Source: Poseidonibacter ostreae (GTDB lineage Bacteria; Campylobacterota; Campylobacteria; Campylobacterales; Arcobacteraceae). From it: a stretch of 22,940 nt of DNA. Below the pieces are notes generated by a model. It was not told where the DNA came from. It saw only the letters and a list, made by a program, of their open reading frames with translations, and ran no database searches. This document shows positions 15,323 to 22,474 of the stretch, piece after piece; position 1 is the stretch's first letter; each line of letters opens with the position of its first letter. Position numbers and translations under genes: made by a program. The stretch spans positions 1 to 22,940 of the forward strand of contig NZ_WFKI01000037.1 of NCBI RefSeq assembly GCF_009208055.1. The letters run 5' to 3'.

Positions 15323-16527
15323 AGATGTACTCCAAAGAACTTATTTTCTTTGATATTAGCAGTAGCTTCGGTAGTAGAAAGTATACTAATTGCTGTCATT
15401 CCTATATCCCTACCATGATTAACTTCATTATTTAATGAAGCTAACACATCAATAGAAGATTTTTTTCCATAAGATTTCTCAAGAACTTTTCCTATTTTAT
15501 CCATACCATTTTGTTTTTGTAATTCATGAAGTTCATCATAAGCTGCTTTTTGCCATTGAGCAAAGCTCTTTGCATACTCAACATTAGTATTCCATTTTTC
15601 TGCAAAATTCTCATTTTCATTTGTTGGATTAGAAACTTTAAACCCATTATCTTTTTTTATAAAAAGATGCATTTGTCCTACAACATCTTTCATCATTTCA
15701 AAAGGACAAGTATATTCAATTCTCTCAAGAATAATCTTTTCATAAGATTTTGTAGCTAAAGTTGTAATTAATATAGAGATAGGCTTACATTCTACAGAGC
15801 CTTTCCCTCTTTCCATAAAATAATGATCTCTATGCTTTTTAAGAAGTTGTACGGTACTTCTTAATAATCCTTTATATTCATTATTATCAGGAATATCTTC
15901 AATTGTATAGCTCTCATTTATTGCTTGAACTGAAAGATTTGAATCAAAAGAATTAAACCTTTTTAAAACAAAGATAGGCATTAATTTTGCAATATTAGCA
16001 AACCACGTAGCAAATCCCTTTGGATTACTGTCTTTCCAGTCCTTTAACTTTTTATCTGGAACTAATTCCGCAGTATCTGTATAATGAGATTCTTCTGCTT
16101 CTACAAAAGGATTACTAATTGCTGGAGTAATATCTAAATGGAATTTAGTCTTGTAATTAATAGTCCAACATCTATTTTTTGATTCACATATATCTTTATA
16201 TGGTGATTTTTTTTCTTTTAACCTATCACCAATTAATTTATGAATCAAATCAGAATTATAACTTGAATTAACATTAGGTAAATGTATTACTAAATCAAGA
16301 TCAAACTCTTCTTTTTTATGTGGTTTTACAACAGTACCTAACTTCATAGAACCTTGAGGATAGATAATTGCATCCCGTAATAGAGGGTTTGATGACTCTC
16401 CTAAGTATTTTGCAACTGCAAAATACTTAGTCTCTGCATCGTTATACATTGAGTCAGAAATATCTAACCCTTTCGTAAGCTCTTTAACTATTTTCATAGG
16501 TAAAGTATTTGTGTGAGGTTTACTCAT
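15319..16527 (-). CDS. CBASS cGAS/DncV-like nucleotidyltransferase (CD-NTase)
   Basis: Signal-making enzyme of the CBASS operon; on phage infection such enzymes make a cyclic di- or trinucleotide. The polymerase-beta-type motif is complete: G59-S60 and G64-T65 in YPQGSMKLGTVV, Asp76 and Asp78 in EEFDLDLVIHL, and a third Asp132 in KFHLDITPAI. The rest is the helical CD-NTase C-terminal domain. The 402 residues are normal for the family. The clade and product are not certain; association with a SAVED effector fits a cyclic trinucleotide or a mixed dinucleotide. The protein ends in ENKFFGVHL, not in a plain glycine. The start follows AAGGAAA in a leader behind a 347-bp spacer after rloB. Confidence 0.88.
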   Translation of the reverse strand: MSKPHTNTLPMKIVKELTKGLDISDSMYNDAETKYFAVAKYLGESSNPLLRDAIIYPQGSMKLGTVVKPHKKEEFDLDLVIHLPNVNSSYNSDLIHKLIGDRLKEKKSPYKDICESKNRCWTINYKTKFHLDITPAISNPFVEAEESHYTDTAELVPDKKLKDWKDSNPKGFATWFANIAKLMPIFVLKRFNSFDSNLSVQAINESYTIEDIPDNNEYKGLLRSTVQLLKKHRDHYFMERGKGSVECKPISILITTLATKSYEKIILERIEYTCPFEMMKDVVGQMHLFIKKDNGFKVSNPTNENENFAEKWNTNVEYAKSFAQWQKAAYDELHELQKQNGMDKIGKVLEKSYGKKSSIDVLASLNNEVNHGRDIGMTAISILSTTEATANIKENKFFGVHL

Positions 16528-16874
16528 ATAATTTTCCTTTTTTATATGTTGGTGTTACAAAAAAGGATATATTCAATATAAAGATAGATTTATGATCTAG
16601 TTTATTTTAATTTAATGTACAAGAAACTATACTTTCTTTGAAACTTCTATAGATTAATTGTACTAATACATCCAATTTTGGTAACACTTAATTTATATAA
16701 AAGCGTAATAAATAACCTGATTGGCGTCAGGTTATACGCTTAAAACAATATTCTTCAATGTTTAAAATAATCAACTTGCTATTCTTTCTGTTCTACTCCT
16801 TTTCTAAGTTATATGTGGGAAGAATCCCCATTTTCTAATAGATTAATTTTGCAATATATCCTATAGTTGTTCAA
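16528..16874 (-). promoter_or_regulatory. Spacer between rloB and CBASS with inverted repeats
   Basis: No gene is seen in this 347-bp stretch. It must contain the CBASS promoter, but no standard pair of boxes stands out. GTGTTAC (16552-16558) and GTAACAC (16681-16687), each continued by four A on the inner or matching strand, bracket about 120 bp upstream of the operon. Between them AAGAAA/TTTCTT (16621-16638) forms a 6-bp hairpin. These may be regulator sites. The terminator-like hairpin at 16701-16741 is listed separately. Confidence 0.4.
16697..16741 (-). terminator. Strong hairpin, probable terminator of rloAB
   Basis: ATAACCTGA (16712-16720) pairs perfectly with TCAGGTTAT (16727-16735), and outside it AAGCGT (16701-16706) pairs with ACGCTT (16736-16741), with a 5-nt bulge on one side. 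Read on the minus strand it is followed by TTTT and then TATAT. It is the most GC-rich short element in the spacer and lies about 135 bp after the rloB stop. Confidence 0.5.
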
Positions 16875-17579
16875 TTATTGAGGGCATCCTTTTCTATCTT
16901 CTTGGAAATGTTTATGCTCTTTTAAATGTTCTAATTCATCTACTAATAAATGCATTTTTGTAGAAGGATCATCTGTTCCTGCACTTTGTGCTGCTTTATA
17001 TGTTGCTGCACTATTTTGTCTTGCATCTTCTAATTTTTCAGCTATTAATTTTTTTGCCAATGATCTATCAGCTTTTTCATATCCTTCAATATGAGTTCTT
17101 AATGCAGTACGTATTAGCTGCCCACAAGGACTATGTCCTGAAGTACCAAAACTTTGAGTACTTCGGGAATAATGCATTAAAATCCAGTATTCAAAACATG
17201 GTACTGAAGTTATTGGACAAATAATAGTGTCACATTTCTTACGAGTACTTTCATTAAAATCTTTAATAGCTTGTAATGCTGATGCATAAGTTGGATGTTG
17301 GTCTTTATCAATTACACAATAAACCTTACTATATGGGTTTCCTTTATTACAAGCCCCTTTAATTGCATCCTTAGCATGCTTAACTACAGAGTTTGGGGCA
17401 GAACCTTCAGATGGTACAATATGAATTGCTGCTTTATCTAAATAAAGAAAGTCTTTTAATTCTATTAGATAGTTAGGCTCAGTTTGTGTTCCTTCACAAA
17501 TAATCAATACAATATCTCCACTATAACGGGTTTTAGTATTTCTTTCTGAAGCATTTTTCTTTCTACTTCCCATCGACAT
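16875..17579 (-). CDS. rloB: RloB-like protein, TOPRIM-type putative nuclease
   Basis: Partner of the upstream ATPase. The N-terminal part has IICEGTQTEPNYL with Glu29 and Glu34, then VYCVIDKDQH with Asp91, Asp93 and His95; these match the Glu and D-x-D metal site of TOPRIM nucleases as in OLD-family and DUF4435 proteins. Next comes VPCFEYWILMHYS, the RloB signature. RloB proteins were named for linkage to restriction loci; pairs of an ABC ATPase with a TOPRIM protein occur in phage defence (for example PARIS), so a nuclease or tRNase role controlled by RloA is likely but inferred. The start at 17579 has GGGAG seven bases before it and overlaps the rloA end by 17 nt. ATG 17573 is an alternative start. 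Confidence 0.82.
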   Translation of the reverse strand: MSMGSRKKNASERNTKTRYSGDIVLIICEGTQTEPNYLIELKDFLYLDKAAIHIVPSEGSAPNSVVKHAKDAIKGACNKGNPYSKVYCVIDKDQHPTYASALQAIKDFNESTRKKCDTIICPITSVPCFEYWILMHYSRSTQSFGTSGHSPCGQLIRTALRTHIEGYEKADRSLAKKLIAEKLEDARQNSAATYKAAQSAGTDDPSTKMHLLVDELEHLKEHKHFQEDRKGCPQ

Positions 17580-18864
17580 ATTGAACTCCCATTGCTCGTT
17601 CTATATTACTAAAATAAGGTAATGCTCCATATCTACCACTAAAGTAACTTTTTTCTATGTCAGTTACACCTTTTCTCGGTTTAAACTCAATTAATGAGAA
17701 GAGTTCAGTTGCTTTATTTTTCTTTTCACAAAACCATATTTGATCTCTTCTAAAAATTTCTTGTGTCATTACAGAAGTTTCATGTGAAGTAAAAATTAGC
17801 TGTGCATTATTTGTATTCATTTCTTTACTATGGAATAGTTCTATCAAGAACTTAACCATTAAAGGATGAAAGTTATCATGTAGCTCATCAATAACTAGTA
17901 CATTCCCTCTTTCAAGAGTATCAATCCAAGGACCAATAAATGCTATAAACTTTCTTGTCCCATCGGATTCTTCATTAAAATCAAAATATACATCTTCTCC
18001 TTGTATATTCTTATGTACAGAAGATACATCAAGAAGTTTTTTATCTTTCATATCTTCACAAAGTTTATCTTTTAAATCTTTAGGCATATCCGAAGGAAGC
18101 TTTGATGAGTCAAAATCTTCTTCTGTAATATTTAATTCTTCAATATCTAAATCTGCAATAGTTAAAAAATCATTAATTTTTGTTTTATATTTTTCTTTTT
18201 GATATAAATTATATGTAAATCCAGGGTCAAGTCTAGCAGTACTTTCTAATACATGAAGATTATCACTAAACCAATCATAAATAGGCTCTAATTGCTCACT
18301 GTTTAATTGAATAGCTGTTGATAAGAAAAGTGCATTTTCACGAGTTGACTCACTCCATATTTTTTTATTACCAGTAAACTTTGAACCAAAATACCAGTCT
18401 GTTTTATCTTCATCTTGATTATATTCTCTTTCAAACCAAGTTTGAGAGGCTCCTTCTGGAAAGGCATAAAGCCATTCTTCTAATATAATCTCATCGTTTA
18501 GCATAAATCCATATTGATATCTTACATTTTTAGATATAAAGATAATTTCAAATTCAGTTGGTTGTTCTTTTGTCTCACTATCTAATAAAAATGGTGTAAC
18601 GGGTAGCTTTGTTCCTCTTTTTATCTTTGAGTCAGAATTTAAAACTATTTTTTGCATAGTTTGCATAGCTTTTAATAAATTACTCTTACCCGATGCATTA
18701 GGTCCGTAAATTGTTGCACTACTAAGTAATTTAATTGGCTTTTTCTTTTCTGGAGAAGGAAAGGTGTTCGTTTCTTCTAACTCTTTTCCTTTTGACTTTA
18801 CCATAGATAATATTTGCTCTTCTTTTATAGAACGATAGTTTTTAACTTTAAATTGAATTAGCAT
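17563..18864 (-). CDS. rloA: RloA-like ABC-type ATPase of a defence pair
   Basis: SMC/ABC-type ATPase, 433 residues. It opens with MLIQFKVKNYRSI, typical of AAA_15/AAA_21 proteins, followed by Walker A GPNASGKS, the signature-like EESDGTRKF, Walker B NVLVIDELHD and the switch His in IFTSHETSVM. An insert with coiled helices (about 220-290) lies between the two halves, as in OLD- and AriA-type ATPases. The frame is open up to 18924, but I take ATG 18864: it has AAGG at a good distance, and the promoter (TTGACA at 18924-18919, TAAAAT at 18901-18896) lies inside the longer frame. Together with rloB it should form a sensor-effector pair; the trigger is unknown. Confidence 0.87.
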   Translation of the reverse strand: MLIQFKVKNYRSIKEEQILSMVKSKGKELEETNTFPSPEKKKPIKLLSSATIYGPNASGKSNLLKAMQTMQKIVLNSDSKIKRGTKLPVTPFLLDSETKEQPTEFEIIFISKNVRYQYGFMLNDEIILEEWLYAFPEGASQTWFEREYNQDEDKTDWYFGSKFTGNKKIWSESTRENALFLSTAIQLNSEQLEPIYDWFSDNLHVLESTARLDPGFTYNLYQKEKYKTKINDFLTIADLDIEELNITEEDFDSSKLPSDMPKDLKDKLCEDMKDKKLLDVSSVHKNIQGEDVYFDFNEESDGTRKFIAFIGPWIDTLERGNVLVIDELHDNFHPLMVKFLIELFHSKEMNTNNAQLIFTSHETSVMTQEIFRRDQIWFCEKKNKATELFSLIEFKPRKGVTDIEKSYFSGRYGALPYFSNIERAMGVQYVDGK

Positions 18865-18895
18865 AGTTTTAGCCTTTTTATTAATTAATTGGCAT

Positions 18896-18924
18896 ATTTT
18901 AACATATTTATGCAAAATTGTCAA
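18896..18924 (-). promoter_or_regulatory. rloAB promoter
   Basis: On the minus strand TTGACA (18924-18919), 17 bp, TAAAAT (18901-18896). Transcription would begin near 18889, about 25 nt before the rloA start. This is one of the best promoters in the window and fixes the rloA start. The stretch from 18925 to 19113 shows nothing else recognisable. Confidence 0.75.
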
Positions 18925-19113
18925 TTAGATTAGACTTGTATTCTATTTAGATGTAGTTATTTGATCTTCTCAGTTTGAATAGTGCATACTCTTTTAAGTT
19001 TTAAAAGTTTTTCATACTTTTAATATTTTAAGTAATTAGTAGTTCTTTTAAATAGGTAGTCTTACACAGGTCTGGAGAGGTAACTAAAATTCATACACAT
19101 TTTTACTTATCCC

Positions 19114-19455
19114 TAAACCACCATTTCATTTTGTAACACAAAGTCTTTTTTTTCAAAATTATTAGGTGATAGATTTCCTAAATAACTATGACTTCTTGTT
19201 CTATTATAATAAAATTATATCTATTTAAATATCTTTTTTTTAGCTTGTTTTTTTGTATAAAAAAAATATTATAAACTAATTCTTATTTTAATGATTTAAA
19301 GAAACTCTATGCCGCTGCATTGTCCCAACAGTTTCTTTTCTGCTCATACTTTAAACTATTCAATGTTTTTGCAATAAATCTTTATGACTATATGAAGCGT
19401 ATTGTGAACCTTTATCTGTATGCCAAATAAGCCTTTTCTCTGGACTTCTATCAAA
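19114..19455 (-). pseudogene. Decayed IS3-family orfB remnant
   Basis: Minus-strand translation in shifting frames gives LIWHTDKGSQYASYSHKDLL, then SMSRKRNCWDNAAA, and at the end RTRSHSYLGNLSPNNFEKKD followed by FVLQNEMVV and a TAG (19116-19114). These are the second and third catalytic regions and the C-terminus of an IS3-family OrfB, with several stops and frameshifts. It is not the same element as the intact IS3 at 10473, because the C-terminus differs. It is an old scar bordering the defence block. Confidence 0.82.
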
Positions 19456-19819
19456 GTATTACCATATATAGCGCTAATTTGAATGTAAATGCTAACATAT
19501 ACGAATACTCTGTCCTTTGCTTCTTCATATTTTTTTCAAGTAATTTTAATACATCTGACTCATTCTTTCATTAAAATCTATTTTTCTCTTCTTTGTGATT
19601 TACCAATATTAATCTTTTTCCATTTAATATTAAATTCAAAATTTTCATTATTTTCTTCTTCAATATATTAAAAAAAAGCTCTAATCTTCATATATCACAT
19701 TCTATTGTAGAATGTGATATTACTCTACAAGTCATTTTATAAGCTAAAGATGTGTTTATATGTGTTAAATGAATTTTTGATATTTTACTTTTATGTAGAT
19801 TTTTAAAGTCAAATTTGTA
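19456..19819. other. Gene-free stretch with a degraded reading frame and a perfect hairpin
   Basis: About 360 bp without an intact gene. On the minus strand around 19670-19500 a broken frame gives EEENNENFEFNIKWKKINIG, KSQRREK, then after a stop KKYEEAKDRVFVYV, which may be leftover coding sequence of unknown origin. At 19692-19720 ATATCACATTCTA-TTG-TAGAATGTGATAT is a perfect 13-bp stem with a 3-nt loop and no T-run, so it is more likely a protein site or element end than a terminator. Confidence 0.4.
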
Positions 19820-20695
19820 CTAATAATACATCTTCCAATATTCATTAAACAAATAATCTTCACCCACAATCTCAAATTTACTTTTTTGCGTATAAAATTT
19901 TAAATCTGAAATATTTTTCTTAAAATCCTTTAATTCATCTTTATTAAAACCTATCTGTTCTAAATAAAATCCTGCACATTGAAAATATGGATAAATATAG
20001 TTCTGCATGTTAATGTACCTATATATTTTTTCAATATTTAATTTATCTTTTAAGGGTTTGAATATATCAATAATTGTAGTATATGTTTTAAAGTAATGTA
20101 AATTAATTATCATTTCAACAAATGCTCTATTAATTGATGATACTCTAACCCCATCTTTCTTTGTAATAACTTCATAATTGCTTGAATATTTAGGGCTTAA
20201 AAAAATGTAGTTTTTACCATCAAGTTTTCCAATGGTGTTTGAATATCTAGGACTTCCATTTATAAAAGCTTTATCAATTGCAGATTGTTCTAAAGTATTA
20301 TTATAAATATATTCACTTTTATCTGACAATTCTTTAGAAACAAATATTACTTCATCCCTATAATCAGTTAACCCCTGTAGTCTTAAAGCAGTTGTCATAG
20401 ATAGGAATGTTTGTTTTCCTGAAAGAATAGATGCAAATAAATCATGATCAATATTCTTTTTAAATGAATATCTTGTTTTATAAATGTCCTTTATATGAAG
20501 AGAAAAAGTGTTTAATCCCTCATCTATCAGTCTATTTAAGAATCTGTCATAACTCATGCTATTTGGTATTAAAGACTCTTCTTTCAATTCGTCTTTTATA
20601 TTGCTAATATCTAGAGTGCTAAAGTAATATGGTTTTCTGCTAAATCTCTTTAAAATTTCTGATTTATTGGTTCTAAATAACTCTTTTCTTCCCAC
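19820..20695 (-). CDS. AbiEi-like winged-helix regulator, putative antitoxin of the divergent HipA
   Basis: 291 residues. The N-terminal third looks like a winged helix (FSTLDISNIKDELKE, SYDRFLNRLIDEGLNTFSLH). The middle has FLSMTTALRLQGLTDYRDEV, which corresponds to the 'YLSHLSALYLHGLT' motif of AbiEi-type antitoxins, and the C-terminal half has VRVSSINRAFVEMIINLHYF and YPYFQCAGFYLEQIGF, again like AbiEi. AbiEi proteins repress their operon and usually pair with the AbiEii nucleotidyltransferase; none is present here. Instead a HipA-like kinase starts 149 bp away on the other strand. The start is GTG at 20695, preceded by AAAAGG; the ATG two bases upstream is in another frame and ends soon. 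It likely binds the palindromes in the shared promoter region. Confidence 0.75.
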   Translation of the reverse strand: MGRKELFRTNKSEILKRFSRKPYYFSTLDISNIKDELKEESLIPNSMSYDRFLNRLIDEGLNTFSLHIKDIYKTRYSFKKNIDHDLFASILSGKQTFLSMTTALRLQGLTDYRDEVIFVSKELSDKSEYIYNNTLEQSAIDKAFINGSPRYSNTIGKLDGKNYIFLSPKYSSNYEVITKKDGVRVSSINRAFVEMIINLHYFKTYTTIIDIFKPLKDKLNIEKIYRYINMQNYIYPYFQCAGFYLEQIGFNKDELKDFKKNISDLKFYTQKSKFEIVGEDYLFNEYWKMYY

Positions 20696-20706
20696 ATTTC
20701 AACCTT

Positions 20707-20831
20707 TTAATACTTAATGTATTAAGTATATATACTTTATACTACAATTATTTAGTTTAAAAGTCAAGTTTTCAGTAAAGACTTGACATATCATTAATAA
20801 AATGTTATAGTTGAGTATATATACTCAACTA
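20707..20831. promoter_or_regulatory. Divergent promoters with twin palindromic operators
   Basis: To the right: TTGACA (20783-20788), 17 bp, TATAGT (20806-20811). To the left: TTGACT (20767-20762), 17 bp, TAGTAT (20744-20739). Both -35 boxes lie in the inverted repeat GTCAAGT (20763-20769)/ACTTGAC (20781-20787). Each start site is covered by a palindrome: AAGTATATATACTT (20724-20737) on the left, and a perfect 24-bp palindrome (20808-20831) on the right. They share the 12-bp core AGTATATATACT. A further repeat ACTTAA-TGTA-TTAAGT (20712-20727) adjoins the left one. One dimeric repressor could control both genes. Confidence 0.78.
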
Positions 20832-20844
20832 AATAGGGGATTTT

Positions 20845-22236
20845 ATGCAGATTTATGTTATCAAAAATAATAAATTTTTAGGTATTCTTGAAGAAAAATA
20901 TGAAAAATTTTATTTTAATTATGAAGATGATATCAAATCTTCTGGTTACTTACTAGGGTTAAAAAATAAACAAAATGAACTAAATGAGCTTTTCCCAATT
21001 TTCGAAAACCTAATTCCAGAAAGTGAAATAGTAAAGAGTATAATACATAAGCATGAAATAAAATATACTATTGGAATTTTGTTATATTTGGACAATAACA
21101 ATGGTAGTTTTGAGTTCTATAATAAACAAGATTTTGAATCACTTACTCTAAATGAAGATACTCTTGTAGATTATGAATCAATTAAAAAAGATGTATTACA
21201 AAGTCATTATACCTATCCTAATATATTACAAAATTATAAGTTTACAAATATTGATAATAATAAGCTTCATCCAAAAGAATTAAACAAACTTGCAGAAGAC
21301 AATACAATGGGTCTTAGTGGAGTTCAATATAAATTTGCAGTTCACTTAGACCATAATAATAAAGAAATTAAAATTACAAATGATAAAAATGATATGTATT
21401 TTATTAAGCCATATAATAAACAAAGATGTACTTATATAAGAAGAGGAAATAACAGTAATTATATCCCTTATTTATTAATCAACGAGCATTTATTTATGAC
21501 TATGGCACGAGATTTTGGATTTGAAGTTCCATATAATGCAATAATTAAAGAGGGAGTTGATTATCACTATATAATCAAAAGATACGACAATAGTTCTGGA
21601 ATAAAATTTGATCATATAGACTTTTTAACTATTATTGGAAAAGCATCAAAACACAAATACGAAATAAACTTTAAAGAGCTAGAAGAAAACATATTTAATT
21701 TGATTGATAATGCAAATATTATTGTTCTTTATAAGTTCTTTGTCTTCTCTATTATTATAGGTCATGGAGATTTACATGCAAAGAATTTATCTTTAATATA
21801 TAAATCAAATAGCTTATATGAAAAGGAGTTAATACTATCTCCATTCTATGATATAGCAACTACAAAAATATATGGTAAAAATGTAGACTCAAGGGATATT
21901 GGACTTAATATAGCTTCAAAACCTAAAAAGTTTTTTAGTAGAAATGACTTAATGGAGGTAGCTTTAAAAATGAATATTACTAATTCTATAGCTAATTCTA
22001 TTATAGATGATTTTTCTCTTAAGTTTCTAAATGATTTTAAAAAAGTATATATTAATAGTTTACCAGTAGAAATTAAAGCACTACCCTTTTATAAACTTAA
22101 TGGATATGGTGGACCTGAAACATTAGAAGTTACTCTATTAAAATATTTACAAAAGAAAGAAAAAGATATAAAAAAATATTTAGGAGTTGAAATTAAAGAT
22201 GAAGAAAAAACTACAGCTCAAAAATTATTTGAATAG
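20845..22236 (+). CDS. HipA-like kinase, divergent from the AbiEi-like gene
   Basis: 463 residues with the HipA fold signs: an N-terminal subdomain (1-120; starts MQIYVIKNNKFLGIL), the loop GLSGVQYKF (156-164) with Ser158 in the autophosphorylation position, a strand MYFIKPYN, the catalytic loop GHGDLHAKN (306-314) with Asp309, and the metal site SPFYD (332-336) with Asp336. All catalytic residues are present. It is only distantly similar to the HipA at 5774, so not a recent copy, and has a longer C-terminus. No HipB-type gene adjoins it; the AbiEi-like gene is the only partner. The start has AGGGGA seven bases before it. It is probably a toxin that phosphorylates a translation factor or tRNA synthetase, with target unknown. 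Confidence 0.85.
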   Translation: MQIYVIKNNKFLGILEEKYEKFYFNYEDDIKSSGYLLGLKNKQNELNELFPIFENLIPESEIVKSIIHKHEIKYTIGILLYLDNNNGSFEFYNKQDFESLTLNEDTLVDYESIKKDVLQSHYTYPNILQNYKFTNIDNNKLHPKELNKLAEDNTMGLSGVQYKFAVHLDHNNKEIKITNDKNDMYFIKPYNKQRCTYIRRGNNSNYIPYLLINEHLFMTMARDFGFEVPYNAIIKEGVDYHYIIKRYDNSSGIKFDHIDFLTIIGKASKHKYEINFKELEENIFNLIDNANIIVLYKFFVFSIIIGHGDLHAKNLSLIYKSNSLYEKELILSPFYDIATTKIYGKNVDSRDIGLNIASKPKKFFSRNDLMEVALKMNITNSIANSIIDDFSLKFLNDFKKVYINSLPVEIKALPFYKLNGYGGPETLEVTLLKYLQKKEKDIKKYLGVEIKDEEKTTAQKLFE

Positions 22237-22239
22237 ATC

Positions 22240-22312
22240 CGGTAGTGTTTAAAATTTTGTGTCAGATCGATAAAATATTAAACTCTAAAGGAGTGGTAAA
22301 TCTGATTTAAAA
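22240..22312 (+). mobile_element. Possible end of an IS256-type element
   Basis: GGTAGTGTTTAAAATTTTGTGTCAG followed by a ribosome-site-like AAAGGAGTGG and ATCTGATTTAAAAGG resembles the left end and gene start of an IS256-family element, but no transposase follows. It appears to have been cut by the neighbouring IS1182-type element. This is from memory of the family and is tentative. Confidence 0.3.
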
Positions 22313-22325
22313 GGTCTATATATTT

Positions 22326-22376
22326 GTTCCATAATCCCTTAACGTTTATGGAACTTTTAAGTTTTTACTTTTTGAA
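22326..22376 (+). terminator. Hairpin with T-rich tail after the HipA-like gene
   Basis: GTTCCATAA (22326-22334) pairs perfectly with TTATGGAAC (22346-22354), loop of 11 nt, followed by TTTTAAGTTTTTACTTTTTG. It could end the kinase transcript, or be part of the end of the adjoining insertion sequence; GTTCC/GGAAC recurs at 22385-22389 and 22416-22420. Confidence 0.4.
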
Positions 22377-22474
22377 CACTTTGTGGAACACGGAAAACTA
22401 ATATGAGTGATTCTTGTTCCAAATATAAGAGAGACTGTGAAAGAACTAACCTTATATAAGTAAAAGAATCAAGA

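Noticed and set aside
16528..16874. Retron-type RNA next to the ATPase/TOPRIM pair
   Set aside because: No reverse transcriptase gene exists in the window, and the hairpin is better explained as a terminator.
18865..18924. Longer N-terminus of RloA
   Set aside because: It would contain the rloAB promoter; the family starts with MxIxFxVxNYRSI, which matches 18864.
19489..19671. Open frame of 60 codons on the plus strand
   Set aside because: Low-complexity Phe/Leu/Ser peptide opposite a decayed minus-strand frame, without ribosome site.
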